A DNA stretch of 64,000 nt from Fulvivirga imtechensis AK7 (lineage in GTDB: Bacteria > Bacteroidota > Bacteroidia > Cytophagales > Cyclobacteriaceae): positions 1-64,000 of the forward strand of contig NZ_AMZN01000040.1 of NCBI RefSeq assembly GCF_000331535.1, read 5' to 3'. Of this stretch, positions 43,556 through 53,495 are shown piece after piece (positions within the stretch are counted from its first letter, which is position 1; each line of letters begins with the position of its first letter). Below the pieces are notes generated by a model. It was given only the letters and a program-made list of their open reading frames with translations, did not search any database and was not told the origin of the DNA. The position numbers were made by a program, and so were the translations under genes.

Positions 43556-45448
43556 CTATTCTACCACTAACCTTTGGTCCTTGGGGTATTTTACCTCGTA
43601 TTTCAGGTTCATCTGCTTACTGTCGCCCGACTGCAATTCAAGCTTCCAGCGCAGGATACCGGTCACCTGATTATGGTCTGCTTTACCCGACTCAATTAGA
43701 TCAACTGTAATTTCCTTGTTGGTAGGTATAGGCACCTGGTCTTCAATAGTAATATTTATGGGTTGTTGCTTTTTATTTCTCACCTTGATCTCAAAACCTA
43801 CCAGCTCTTTTCTGTTGCTGCCTATAAACTGCTTAGAGCTCAGATCCTTGACCTTTTCGCGTGTAATGGCTATGTTTTTATCTCTCCCCAGGGAAATATT
43901 AAGGGTATCCTTAACATGGCGTGTATCCAGAACGGTCTTACCAATGAATTTGCCTTCAAAGAAAAGATTGGCTTCTCCTGCCAGGAAGTTGTAAGCCTCC
44001 CAATCGGTAACTTCTGCTTTCAAAAAGGCATCTGTATCTAACTTGGGCACAGCATAGTATTGATACGTAGCAGGCAGCTCATAAGCCATCATATCTACCG
44101 TCTGATTTTTGCCGTCTGATTTGATGGTATAGGGTTCGTCCACGGAAAATTCCAGGGTGGTTTGCTTTACAACTGCCGTGGCGGCTATTTCTTTTTTTAC
44201 CTTGGGCTTATAATATGATGAAGGCGCACTTTCATATACCCCGGCAGCCCTGCCGCTAAGGCCTGTCACCACCACTTCGGAAAGCTGCACGACATCAGGA
44301 TTAAGTGCAACATCTATTACAGGTCTGTTGCTAATAGGTACCTCCTGGCTTTCAAGGCCGATAAAGGAGTAAATGATGGTGCGGGCATCTTGTGTGAGCG
44401 GCAATCGGTAGTTACCATCAAGGTCAGTAACTGTGCCTACACTGGTTCCCTTAATGACCACATTTACACCTGGTAAAGGAGCGCCATCTTCACTACTGAC
44501 CACGCGGCCTACCACTTCATTACCTATCATCGAATAGGTGCCTGCCTGGTTCTGAATTCCGTAATTGTTATGAGCCACACGGTTATTAAACCCTAGATAC
44601 CATGTGCTTAAGTTAGGGGCCACACTACTTTGGCTGGGGTCAGCATTACTAAAGGTGAGCTTTACCTTTTCCCAGTTTTCTCCGGTACTTTGATGCACAT
44701 TGGCTTTGTACGTTACCTCTATGGGTTTTTGAATATTTACAGCCCTTATGTCGTATGAAGGCAACCATCCAGCCTCCTGAACCAGGTAAGTTAGTATAAA
44801 TTTTGAGTTCAAAGTACTCTTTGATGAAACCGTGACAATGACCTCACGCACAGGTTCGGGTCTTTTACTGTTGAGCTCTGTTAGTTGAGCATTTACTTTC
44901 TCCAACTTCTGCTTTGTAACTCTTATTTTCCTGTTTAGTTCAAGCTGTTTATTCTTGATCTCAGCAAGACGTTCACGGTAGTATGCCGCTGCCTGCTTCA
45001 ACTCTTCAATATCTACTCCATTGGAGCTACCACCAATAGCCTTATTACTGATCAACAGTGATTCCTCCTCTTTATATACCTCAATCCACACCTGAAACTC
45101 ACTCATCTGCTCCAGCAACTGTTCTCTGTTATTCTCCAGCGCTATCAACTGCTCGGATTTCTTCTTTTCATCCATATAATTCAACCTTCCGGAAACGGCC
45201 AGCACTTTCAGCTTTTCATTATAAGCCTTTACCTGTATACTTCTTTCCTGAACGTTGGCTGGTAAGTTGCCGATGATTACCGTAGAGTTCCCGGCAGGAA
45301 TTGTGGCTTCAAATGATCTTGTCACCTGTGCTCCTTGCAAATAAACGGTAACTTCGGATATTTTAGATGAGATATGTTGTTCATCTCCCTGGGCAGATAG
45401 CGTAATAACCACAGCCAGGTAAAAGAATATGGTAGAGAGCATTTTCAT
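43556..45448 (-). CDS. MuiA-like (DUF4139/DUF4140) protein with inserted CarboxypepD-reg domain
   Basis: A 630-residue exported protein with a signal peptide (about 20 residues, ending LSAQ). The N-terminus (about 25-125) is DUF4140 (ISEVTVYLQGAQVTRSFEA), followed by a coiled coil (about 95-200). A DUF4139 body follows from about 210. Between them, around residues 310-395, sits a carboxypeptidase-regulatory-like beta-sandwich, seen in VVGRVVSSEDGAPLPGVNVVIKG and VTDLDGNYRLPL, then a TonB-plug-like VVVTGLSGRAAG. MuiA was named for a mucoidy inhibitor; the function is unknown. It converges on the RloB gene. Confidence 0.85.
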   Translation of the reverse strand: MKMLSTIFFYLAVVITLSAQGDEQHISSKISEVTVYLQGAQVTRSFEATIPAGNSTVIIGNLPANVQERSIQVKAYNEKLKVLAVSGRLNYMDEKKKSEQLIALENNREQLLEQMSEFQVWIEVYKEEESLLISNKAIGGSSNGVDIEELKQAAAYYRERLAEIKNKQLELNRKIRVTKQKLEKVNAQLTELNSKRPEPVREVIVTVSSKSTLNSKFILTYLVQEAGWLPSYDIRAVNIQKPIEVTYKANVHQSTGENWEKVKLTFSNADPSQSSVAPNLSTWYLGFNNRVAHNNYGIQNQAGTYSMIGNEVVGRVVSSEDGAPLPGVNVVIKGTSVGTVTDLDGNYRLPLTQDARTIIYSFIGLESQEVPISNRPVIDVALNPDVVQLSEVVVTGLSGRAAGVYESAPSSYYKPKVKKEIAATAVVKQTTLEFSVDEPYTIKSDGKNQTVDMMAYELPATYQYYAVPKLDTDAFLKAEVTDWEAYNFLAGEANLFFEGKFIGKTVLDTRHVKDTLNISLGRDKNIAITREKVKDLSSKQFIGSNRKELVGFEIKVRNKKQQPINITIEDQVPIPTNKEITVDLIESGKADHNQVTGILRWKLELQSGDSKQMNLKYEVKYPKDQRLVVE

Positions 45449-45544
45449 AATACTAAAAGTTTATGTAAGACATGTTTTAGTATTAGATGCCCACCCGGAG
45501 CGGATTCCATAATAACTTTCGGAATTTTTTAGACCGGGTCTTCT

Positions 45545-48500
45545 TTAGTGGGTGTTTTTCAGCCTCTTTATTTCTTCTTCCAGTTTTTTGATGGTTTCTT
45601 CCAGTTTTTTGATGGTTTCTTCCAGTTCCTTTGTCTTGCGATCGCGGTCTTCGTGTATTGCCTCCATTTCTTCCAGGTTTTGTTTAAGTTCTTCTTCACG
45701 CACAGCCAGTTCTTCGGCCTTGATTTTTGAATCTTCCAGGAGTTTTTTAGTCTTCTCCCCCAATAGGGTTGTATTTATGGCTGTGGTGAGCCGTTCTGAG
45801 AAGATCTTTACCATTCCCATCTTATATACTTCAATCTCCTGGAATGAGGCTATCTCCATCACACCGATAATAATATCTTCATAAGCCAGTGGAATAAGCA
45901 GCAGACTGGAGGGAGAGGAATTTCCCAGGCCGCTGGTAATGTTAAGGTAGCCGGGAGGGAGATCGGTAAGGTAGTTGACTTCATTTTCCTTGTAGCATTC
46001 TCCAACCAGCCCCATGCCAGGTTCGAACTCCTGTTGGCTTTTATCATAACCATAAGCAGATCGTTGTACCAACACTGTCTGCCCCTCTTCATTTTCATGA
46101 GCAAGGTAGATAGCGGCCACCTGCACTTCCATCAGGTCTACAAGCGTTTTCAGCACATTGTGGCACAGTTCTTCAATATCATCTTTGGACCGGCTCAGCA
46201 CCTCTCCTAACCTGACCATGCCCTGGTCTGTCCATATGCGTTCCTTTTCCTTTTCTCTTTGCTCAGCGATGGCCCTTTTTTGGTTCTCAACTTCAGCATA
46301 TGCTTCATCAATAGATCTTTGCAAGGCTTGCTTATCCCTTTTAAGGCCCCGTTCTCTAAATTTGATCAACCCGTAAAACATAGAACCGGCACTGATAGCG
46401 CATATAATATAGAACCACCAGGTACGCCAGAAGGGAGGGGTAACAGTCAGGCTTAACATTATACCCTTTTCATTCCATATGTTGTCATTATTAGATCCTT
46501 TTACCCTAAACACGTATTCCCCCGGATCCAGGTTTGTATAGGTGGCCGTACGCTTATTCCCTACATCATTCCAATTGTCCTCAAAACCCTCCAGCACATA
46601 AGCGTATTGATTTTTCTCAGAATGGTTGTAATTAAGGGCTGCGTAGTTAAAGGTGATTACCGCCTGTTTATAAGAGATGGTGATGTCATCAGTATAGGTT
46701 ATACTCTTTTGCAGTATAGAATCCTGACCGATGCTTACGGGCTTGTTGTAAATTAAAAAATCGCTGATCACAATAGGAGGCACAATAGTGTTGTTGGTAA
46801 TTTCTGACGGAAAGAAAATGTTAAGACCATTAACTCCACCAAACATCAGACTGCCGTCAGCATTCTTATAGGCTGCTCCCCAGTAAAACTCATTGCCTTG
46901 TAATCCTTCACTGCTATCATAATTTCGGAATTCTTCAGTGGTTGGGTTAAACTGTGAAAGCCCATTATTGGTACTTAACCATAAGTTATTGTTTTCATCC
47001 TCCAAAATACCATAGATCACGTTGTTAGGCAGGCCGTCTTTCTCAAAATAGCCTGTAAATCTTTCGTGCTGAATATCAAACTTATTAAACCCTCCACCGA
47101 AGGTGCCCACCCAAAGATGCCCTGAGCCATCGTGGTGAAGGCTGATGACATGGTCGCTGCTTAGTGAATGCCAATCATCTGGGTTATGAGTATAGGTTTT
47201 AACATCATTTCGATTGACGCCGATCCTGTTCAGGCCATGCCATGTACCTACCCACAATGTACCATCCTTCTCCTCCTTGAAGGCTTTTCCTTGTATCGTT
47301 GAGCCCTTTATGCCGATAAACTTTCTCCATTTTCCTGACCCTGGTTCAAAACGAGCCAGGCCATTCTCCGTTCCCACCCAAAAATCACCAAAACGATCCT
47401 TGTGAAACATTTGAATTCGATCATCAGGAACAGAATTAGCATTGCGCGGATCATGTTTGTAAATTGTAGTCCTATTTTGAGCAACTTCCAGCTTGTAAAT
47501 ACCACCTCCCCAGGTTCCTACCCACATTATACCGCTCTCATCCTTATAAATAGCCGATATCTGTGGATGATCAACATAAATACCCAAAGTTGTGTCGGAG
47601 GGAAACCGCTTTACTTCTCCGGTTTCCCTGTTCAGCACATTTAATCCACCAGCCTGTGTTCCCACCCATATCAGGCCCTGGTCGTCTTCATACAGGGCAC
47701 GGATCACATTATTACTGAGGCTATTAGGGTTAAGAGGGTCATGCCGATAGGTTTTGAAGTTCTTTTTGTCCAGGAGTTTATTGATCATTGCGCCCTCATT
47801 TCCTATCCATACAGTACCGCTTCTGTCTTTAAATATCACCCTCGGACTATTATTGCTTAAGCTATAGGGATCAGCTTCATTTTTTTTATAATGATACGTT
47901 CTTCCCTGGGGTTTATCCCAAATATCAATGCCATTGCCAGTAGCCAGCCAAATAGCACCGTTCTCGTCAATATGAATGTCATATATGGCATTGCTACTCG
48001 TGATATTAAGGCTATCAGACTCAGTCGTATATCTTTGGAACTCATTTTCTTCAATAAGCAAACTGTACAACCCCGTACTCTCGGTACCAATCCAAAGTGT
48101 ACCCTCACCATCCTCCGAAATAACTCTTACATCGCTGGAAGCCAAACCATTAGAGTCAAAAGTATTGGCATTGTAGTAGTTTGTTTCTCCCGTTTGGGGG
48201 TTATAGCTGGCCAATCCATTGATGGGAGCCCAGATTACGCCTCTACTGTCTTCGTAAATGGTAAGTATAGGCTCGGTAAAATCTGTGAATTGCCTTTCAA
48301 ATTTACCCGTATTCTGATCGAACATATTGAGTCCGTTAGACCAGGTTCCTATCCAAACATTATTTTTACTATCTACCATCAGCGACCAGGTAGCATTACC
48401 GCTAAGGCTGTTTTTATCTTTCGGATCGTTTTGATAACGTACAAACTTATTTTTTTCGGTAATGAATTGATTCAATCCACCACCCTGTGTGGCTATCCAA

Positions 48501-48799
48501 ATGTTTCCAAGAGTATCCACTGCCAGATCACGTATGTTATTGTCAGAGAGGGAATTGGCATTGCCCACTTCATTCTTGTACATTTTTATTTCATAGCCAT
48601 CGTAGCGAAGGAGCCCGTCAGGAGTACCAAACCAAAGAAACCCTTTCTGATCCTGCACCATGGCCGTTACTGACCTGCTTGCCAGAGCCCTTACATTGCC
48701 CAGGTGATCAAACTTCAAATCATCGTATTGCGCATGGGTAAAGCCAATGGAACAAATAAATATTATGCTGACAATGATCTTGTAGCAGCGTGTGGCCAT
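45545..48799 (-). CDS. Two-component-type propeller sensor with GAF domain, no kinase
   Basis: A 1084-residue protein with a signal peptide (about 23 residues), then about 14 Reg_prop repeats forming two seven-bladed propellers (for example GFLWFGTPDGLLRYDG, IWIATQGGGLNQF), a Y_Y_Y domain near 690-780 (YVLEGFEDNWNDVGNKR), one membrane segment near 790-810, a coiled coil, a GAF domain near 870-1010 (VAAIYLAHENEEG, SLLLIPLAYEDIIIGVMEIAS) and a long C-terminal coiled coil. No histidine kinase, AraC or cyclase domain follows, so it is a sensor without its own output. An operon partner is absent. Confidence 0.87.
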   Translation of the reverse strand: MATRCYKIIVSIIFICSIGFTHAQYDDLKFDHLGNVRALASRSVTAMVQDQKGFLWFGTPDGLLRYDGYEIKMYKNEVGNANSLSDNNIRDLAVDTLGNIWIATQGGGLNQFITEKNKFVRYQNDPKDKNSLSGNATWSLMVDSKNNVWIGTWSNGLNMFDQNTGKFERQFTDFTEPILTIYEDSRGVIWAPINGLASYNPQTGETNYYNANTFDSNGLASSDVRVISEDGEGTLWIGTESTGLYSLLIEENEFQRYTTESDSLNITSSNAIYDIHIDENGAIWLATGNGIDIWDKPQGRTYHYKKNEADPYSLSNNSPRVIFKDRSGTVWIGNEGAMINKLLDKKNFKTYRHDPLNPNSLSNNVIRALYEDDQGLIWVGTQAGGLNVLNRETGEVKRFPSDTTLGIYVDHPQISAIYKDESGIMWVGTWGGGIYKLEVAQNRTTIYKHDPRNANSVPDDRIQMFHKDRFGDFWVGTENGLARFEPGSGKWRKFIGIKGSTIQGKAFKEEKDGTLWVGTWHGLNRIGVNRNDVKTYTHNPDDWHSLSSDHVISLHHDGSGHLWVGTFGGGFNKFDIQHERFTGYFEKDGLPNNVIYGILEDENNNLWLSTNNGLSQFNPTTEEFRNYDSSEGLQGNEFYWGAAYKNADGSLMFGGVNGLNIFFPSEITNNTIVPPIVISDFLIYNKPVSIGQDSILQKSITYTDDITISYKQAVITFNYAALNYNHSEKNQYAYVLEGFEDNWNDVGNKRTATYTNLDPGEYVFRVKGSNNDNIWNEKGIMLSLTVTPPFWRTWWFYIICAISAGSMFYGLIKFRERGLKRDKQALQRSIDEAYAEVENQKRAIAEQREKEKERIWTDQGMVRLGEVLSRSKDDIEELCHNVLKTLVDLMEVQVAAIYLAHENEEGQTVLVQRSAYGYDKSQQEFEPGMGLVGECYKENEVNYLTDLPPGYLNITSGLGNSSPSSLLLIPLAYEDIIIGVMEIASFQEIEVYKMGMVKIFSERLTTAINTTLLGEKTKKLLEDSKIKAEELAVREEELKQNLEEMEAIHEDRDRKTKELEETIKKLEETIKKLEEEIKRLKNTH
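45577..45628 (-). repeat. 21-bp tandem repeat inside the propeller-sensor gene
   Basis: Two exact 21-bp units (45577-45597 and 45598-45618) plus a partial third encode the coiled-coil heptad ETIKKLE near the protein's C-terminus. Copy number could vary by slippage, lengthening or shortening the coil by seven residues without changing frame. Confidence 0.8.
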
Positions 48800-48974
48800 A
48801 ACGAACCAGATTTAGTTTTAATAAAAAGGTTGCGGACAAGAATAATAGCAACCTATAAGTTAAGATAATTATTGAAAAATCTCAACAAAACGCCTTCGGG
48901 GATTGCGAAAGGAGAAAATTCTTTGCATCCCTCTTACTTCAATAAGGCAGGTGGTTTACCAGAAGAAAGAGTTT
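48800..48974. other. Spacer between the propeller-sensor gene and the RamB-like gene
   Basis: A 175-bp AT-rich spacer between two minus-strand genes. It contains a short hairpin GGTTGC/GCAACC near 48829-48855 and nothing else I can support. Confidence 0.4.
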
Positions 48975-50459
48975 TTACTTGTTTAGCTCATTCAGCGCAC
49001 TTATTATGTCCCTTTGGTTTTCTAATTGTTCTATGTGGTAAGGAGGGGCAATGCGGTCACCACAGTCAATAAGAGAACATCTTTCGCAGGTTGTGTTTAC
49101 TACTTTGTTGACAATAGCAGGGTCGTCAATAAATTTTATGCGCTTACGGAGGTTGTTATCTATAAAAACACCGATGGTCACACTCATGCTTTCATCAGGA
49201 TTGGAAACATTCGGAAAGGCAATGGTCAAACACAGGTATTCATTAGGTGTTTCGTGATAGTGGGAGATTTGAGCCCCGGCTATTACCTCGCTCCTTTTTT
49301 TCAATCGATGCATGCTTCTCAGCTCTTTTATAAGGCCAATGGATATCCATCGTCTGCAATAGTGCTCATTCAGACTGTTGGCGTGCGGATTGTGAGCTCT
49401 TGATAGATGCAGTTCTTTGGTAAGTTCATATGACGAGAAATCATCGGTACCCAGAAAGCGAAGAAAGAATAAATTTTTGATACCGAAATACTTTGGCAAA
49501 ATATTGGTCAGCCGCTGCATGAGCATTTCAGGAGTAGCATTATATTTTGATATGAAAGACAACAATTTATTACTGCTCCACTTCTTATTCAGAGCAAATT
49601 CCCTCACATCATTTACCACCTGGTCCTCATCCATTAGTAATGCTGCGGAAAAATATGATGCTTTATAGTTATTCAGCAAAGCTTCGAAGTTGTAGCTCTT
49701 CTGTGGTGGAGTTTCCATAGGCCTCTCCTTTAACTTCAGGTACTGAAAGCCGATCTCCCTGCCTAACAGAAAGCATTCCTGGGCATCTGTAAGCTCGTTG
49801 TTAATAAGAAGCTTTTTGTTTGGCTTGTAAAAAGACCTCAGGTGTTTTAATGCCGGGTAAACCGGAAGCTCCTTCCTGTCAATGAATATTCCGTAATTTT
49901 CCATGAGCACATATTCCAACTGCTCTTTCTTCACCGGCACATCCTGCATCTCCTTGTTAGCCTTTCTGAAGTCCTTCACTGCCCTTTCCAGTTCAGGAAA
50001 ATAATTATCATGCAGCTCCTGATATGACCGGAGCGCTGCATAATAAAAATGTTCCTGGTTCATTTCATAATTTCTTGAAATAAGAGATATAGAGCTAATG
50101 AAGGCATTGATCTTATCCGGAGAAACGGATATGAGTTCTATGATCTTTTGTGCATCGAGCCCAAATAACTCCAGCGGAAATTCTTTGAAGAAATCGGACT
50201 GTAGCAAATTGATCACCGGCTGTAGCCGCTTTGATACTTTTAGAGAAACAAGATTATCGTAAGATTCACCCAACGCTTCGGCTAATTGCAGGATCTTGTC
50301 CCCTTTCGGATATTTTTTTCCTTTTTCTATCTCACTTAAATAAGAAATAGACAGTCCTGTTTTTTGAGATAACTCCTGAAAAGAAAGTCCTCTTTCTACG
50401 CGCAAATCGCGGATTTTCAACCCAAAGATATGTCTGAGGGAAAAGTTTTCATTGACCAT
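48975..50459 (-). CDS. XRE-family regulator with degenerate IrrE and ScfR domains (RamB-like)
   Basis: A 494-residue regulator. The N-terminal XRE helix-turn-helix (about 12-70) is clear: LRVERGLSFQELSQKTGLSISYLSEIEKGKKYP. An IrrE/DUF955-type domain follows (about 180-260), but the usual HExxH zinc motif reads GREIGF (His replaced by Arg234), so peptidase activity is unlikely. The C-terminal ScfR/DUF2083 domain ends with CERCSLIDCGDRIAPP. This layout matches RamB, which controls acetate and glyoxylate genes in actinobacteria. It is divergent from aceB-aceA and is the obvious candidate regulator for them. Confidence 0.85.
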   Translation of the reverse strand: MVNENFSLRHIFGLKIRDLRVERGLSFQELSQKTGLSISYLSEIEKGKKYPKGDKILQLAEALGESYDNLVSLKVSKRLQPVINLLQSDFFKEFPLELFGLDAQKIIELISVSPDKINAFISSISLISRNYEMNQEHFYYAALRSYQELHDNYFPELERAVKDFRKANKEMQDVPVKKEQLEYVLMENYGIFIDRKELPVYPALKHLRSFYKPNKKLLINNELTDAQECFLLGREIGFQYLKLKERPMETPPQKSYNFEALLNNYKASYFSAALLMDEDQVVNDVREFALNKKWSSNKLLSFISKYNATPEMLMQRLTNILPKYFGIKNLFFLRFLGTDDFSSYELTKELHLSRAHNPHANSLNEHYCRRWISIGLIKELRSMHRLKKRSEVIAGAQISHYHETPNEYLCLTIAFPNVSNPDESMSVTIGVFIDNNLRKRIKFIDDPAIVNKVVNTTCERCSLIDCGDRIAPPYHIEQLENQRDIISALNELNK

Positions 50460-50485
50460 GAAGCAAAGATAAAAAATATTTGTGT

Positions 50486-50525
50486 AAAATTTCTTTCAGC
50501 GAAATTTCGCTATTAATGAAATTTT
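50486..50525. promoter_or_regulatory. Operator candidate between the RamB-like gene and aceB
   Basis: A perfect palindrome AGCGAAATTTCGCT at 50498-50511, flanked on both sides by further AAATTT cores (50487-50492 and 50519-50524), placed 15 and 17 bp from the centre. It is in the 107-bp divergent promoter region. It is a probable site for autoregulation and glyoxylate-operon control. Confidence 0.6.
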
Positions 50526-50566
50526 TCTGATATTCGTATCCATGATCAACTAAACCAAGAGAAATT

Positions 50567-52183
50567 ATGATTGACGAATTGACCACCAACACCTACCTAT
50601 CTCCAGACACCATGCAGATCAATGGTGCTTTCAACGAGGAGTATGCAGAAATATTAACCCCCGAAGCGTTACAGTTTCTATACAATCTGCATGTGAAATT
50701 CAACGGAAGACGTAAAATGCTTCTTGAGAAGAGAAAAGAATACCAGAAAAAAATTGATCAGGGTATTATGCCCAATTTTCTGGAATCGACACGCCATATA
50801 CGAGAAGGTGAATGGCAGGTAGCGCCACTTCCCCAGGATCTTATGGATCGCAGGGTGGAGATCACCGGGCCTGTAGAACGGAAAATGGTAATCAACGCAC
50901 TCAATTCCGGGGCAAAAGTTTTCATGGCCGATTTTGAGGATAGCAACACGCCTTCATGGAAAAATAACATTGAAGGGCATATCAACCTCAGAGATGCCGT
51001 GAACAGAACAATTGAATATAAGCACCCGGAAAAAGATAAAACTTACCGGCTTAACGATAAAATAGCCACACTTTTTGTAAGACCAAGAGGCTGGCACCTG
51101 GAGGACAAGCATATTGACATCAGGGGTGAGCATATCAGCGGCAGTTTGATGGATTTCGGTCTGTACTTCTTCCATAACGCGAAGAAATTAACAGAGATGG
51201 GCACCGGACCTTATTTCTATCTTCCAAAAATGGAAAGTCACCTGGAAGCCAGGTTGTGGAATGATGTGTTCATCTATGCCCAGGATTACGTGGGCATACC
51301 CCAAAAGACCATTAAGGCAACTGTGTTGATCGAAACCATACTGGCCGCTTTCGAGCTGCACGAAATTCTCTATGAATTGCGAGATCACTCTGCCGGATTG
51401 AATTGTGGCCGCTGGGATTACATCTTTTCCTTTATAAAAAAATTCAGAAACAAACCAGGCTTTGTAATGCCTGACCGTTCACAAATAACCATGGGTGTAC
51501 CCTTCATGAAGTGCTATACCCTGGCGGTAATACAGGCCTGCCACAGAAGAAATGCGCATGCCATGGGTGGAATGGCAGCACAAATTCCCATCAAATCTGA
51601 TCCTGAAGCCAATGAAAAGGCGTTGGAAAAAGTAAGGATGGATAAGATCACTGAGGCCAAAAATGGTCATGACGGTACCTGGGTAGCGCACCCTGACCTG
51701 GTAAAAGTGGCCATGAATGCTTTCAATGAATACATGCCCACTCAAAATCAGGTCCATATCAAAAGAAGAGATGTACATGTAAAAGCAGAGCACTTGCTGG
51801 AAGTACCTGAAGGCACGATTACCGAACAAGGCCTGAGAACTAATATCAATGTTGGCATTATGTACATAGAAAGCTGGCTGAGAGGCAATGGCGCTGCAGC
51901 CCTGTACCACCTGATGGAAGATGCAGCTACTGCGGAGATCTCCAGAACCCAGGTATGGCAATGGCTCAAAGCCGGGGCCGTGATGGAAGATGGCCGCATA
52001 ATTACACCGGAATTATATGAAGAGATAAAAGCTGAAGAATTGAAAAAAATAGCTTCCCTGGTCGGGGCAGAGCATTTCAGGAACGGGCGGTTTGAAGATG
52101 CCACCAAGCTTTTTGATGACCTGGTGCGATCAGAATACTTTGAGGAGTTTTTAACACTCCCTGCATATGAATTAATTGACTAA
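50567..52183 (+). CDS. aceB: Malate synthase A
   Basis: A 538-residue enzyme of the glyoxylate shunt that joins glyoxylate with acetyl-CoA to give malate. Family motifs: VFMADFEDSNTPSWKNN, RPRGWHLEDKH, GPYFYLPKMESHLEARLWNDVF, and GRWDYIFSFIKKF in the middle. The length is that of the shorter malate synthase A form. It is followed 19 bp later by aceA, so the two glyoxylate-cycle enzymes form an operon, divergent from their presumed regulator. Confidence 0.96.
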   Translation: MIDELTTNTYLSPDTMQINGAFNEEYAEILTPEALQFLYNLHVKFNGRRKMLLEKRKEYQKKIDQGIMPNFLESTRHIREGEWQVAPLPQDLMDRRVEITGPVERKMVINALNSGAKVFMADFEDSNTPSWKNNIEGHINLRDAVNRTIEYKHPEKDKTYRLNDKIATLFVRPRGWHLEDKHIDIRGEHISGSLMDFGLYFFHNAKKLTEMGTGPYFYLPKMESHLEARLWNDVFIYAQDYVGIPQKTIKATVLIETILAAFELHEILYELRDHSAGLNCGRWDYIFSFIKKFRNKPGFVMPDRSQITMGVPFMKCYTLAVIQACHRRNAHAMGGMAAQIPIKSDPEANEKALEKVRMDKITEAKNGHDGTWVAHPDLVKVAMNAFNEYMPTQNQVHIKRRDVHVKAEHLLEVPEGTITEQGLRTNINVGIMYIESWLRGNGAAALYHLMEDAATAEISRTQVWQWLKAGAVMEDGRIITPELYEEIKAEELKKIASLVGAEHFRNGRFEDATKLFDDLVRSEYFEEFLTLPAYELID

Positions 52184-52202
52184 ACCTTAAACCTAATATA
52201 CT

Positions 52203-53495
52203 ATGAGCAAAGCAGATCAAATTGAGAAAATGTACAGTGATTGGATGTCCAATCCGCGGTGGAAAGGTATAACGAGGCCTTATATCCCCGAAGATGTCCT
52301 GAAATTAAGAGGTTCCATAAATATTGAATATACATTAGCCAAAATGGGTGCCGAAAAGCTTTGGAAAAGGCTGACCACGCAACCATTTACCGCAGGCCTG
52401 GGGGCTCTCACCGGCAACCAGGCTATCCAGGAGGTATCGGCAGGCCTCGAGGCTATCTACCTCAGTGGCTGGCAGGTGGCTGCTGATGCTAACCTGGCAG
52501 GACAAATGTATCCTGACCAGTCACTTTATCCTGCAGATTCTGTTCCCAACGTTGTAAAGAGGATTAACAATGCACTTATGCGCAGGGACCAGATCCAAAG
52601 TGTAAATGGTGATGCCGAGATCGACTGGCTGGTGCCCATAGTAGCCGATGCAGAGGCAGGATTTGGTGGAAATTTAAATGCATTCGAATTGATGAAGGCG
52701 ATGATAGAGGCCGGAGCAGCCGGTGTTCACTTTGAAGATCAGCTTTCATCAGCCAAAAAGTGTGGACACTTGGGCGGAAAAGTATTGGTTCCAACCCAGG
52801 AAGCTATTAACAAACTTGTAGCAGCGCGATTAGCAGCCGATGTTATGGGCACACCAACTATATTGGTTGCCAGAACAGATGCCGAGGCCGCTAACCTGAT
52901 CACCTCTGATGTAGATGAGCGTGACCACAAGTTTATTACCGGAAAAAGGACGGGTGAAGGTTTCTTCCACGTTAAGAATGGATTGGAACAGGGAATAGAC
53001 AGAGGCTTGAGCTACGCCCCTTATGCTGACCTGCTTTGGATGGAGACTTCAAACCCTGACTTAGGCATGGCGCGTGAGTTCGCTCAGGGAATAAAAGAAA
53101 AGTATCCTGATCAGATGCTGGCGTATAACTGCTCCCCTTCATTCAACTGGGCTGCCAAGCTGAGCGTGAATGAAATGGAAGGCTTCAGGGAAAGTCTTGC
53201 GGAGATGGGATATAAATTCCAGTTCATAACATTGGCGGGTTTCCATGCATTGAACACCTCTATGTTCGAGCTTTCAAAGGCATACAAAGAACGTGGAATG
53301 GCTGGTTACTCAGAATTGCAGGAGCGTGAATTTGCTTTGCAAAAAGAAGGGTTTACAGCCGTTAAGCATCAGGCCTTCGTTGGTACCCAATATTTTGATA
53401 CGGTACAAAACATAGTACAACAAGGTTTATCTTCTACCACTGCCATGAAAGGCAGCACAGAAGAAGAGCAGTTTGAAACTGCCAAAGTAGGATAA
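52203..53495 (+). CDS. aceA: Isocitrate lyase
   Basis: A 430-residue enzyme splitting isocitrate into glyoxylate and succinate. The catalytic-loop motif KKCGHLGG has Cys187. Other features are PLIVADADAGFGG-like [29 protein letters not shown] and the closing [12 protein letters not shown]. The length is that of the bacterial subfamily 1. Together with aceB and the facing acs it gives growth on acetate or fatty acids. Confidence 0.96.
   Translation: MSKADQIEKMYSDWMSNPRWKGITRPYIPEDVLKLRGSINIEYTLAKMGAEKLWKRLTTQPFTAGLGALTGNQAIQEVSAGLEAIYLSGWQVAADANLAGQMYPDQSLYPADSVPNVVKRINNALMRRDQIQSVNGDAEIDWLVPIVADAEAGFGGNLNAFELMKAMIEAGAAGVHFEDQLSSAKKCGHLGGKVLVPTQEAINKLVAARLAADVMGTPTILVARTDAEAANLITSDVDERDHKFITGKRTGEGFFHVKNGLEQGIDRGLSYAPYADLLWMETSNPDLGMAREFAQGIKEKYPDQMLAYNCSPSFNWAAKLSVNEMEGFRESLAEMGYKFQFITLAGFHALNTSMFELSKAYKERGMAGYSELQEREFALQKEGFTAVKHQAFVGTQYFDTVQNIVQQGLSSTTAMKGSTEEEQFETAKVG

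Noticed and set aside
47891-48673. 260-codon open frame on the plus strand
   Set aside because: Lies fully antisense to the Reg_prop sensor gene, whose repeats make the opposite strand open. No family, poor composition.
51479-51961. 160-codon open frame on the minus strand
   Set aside because: Antisense to aceB, no recognisable motifs.
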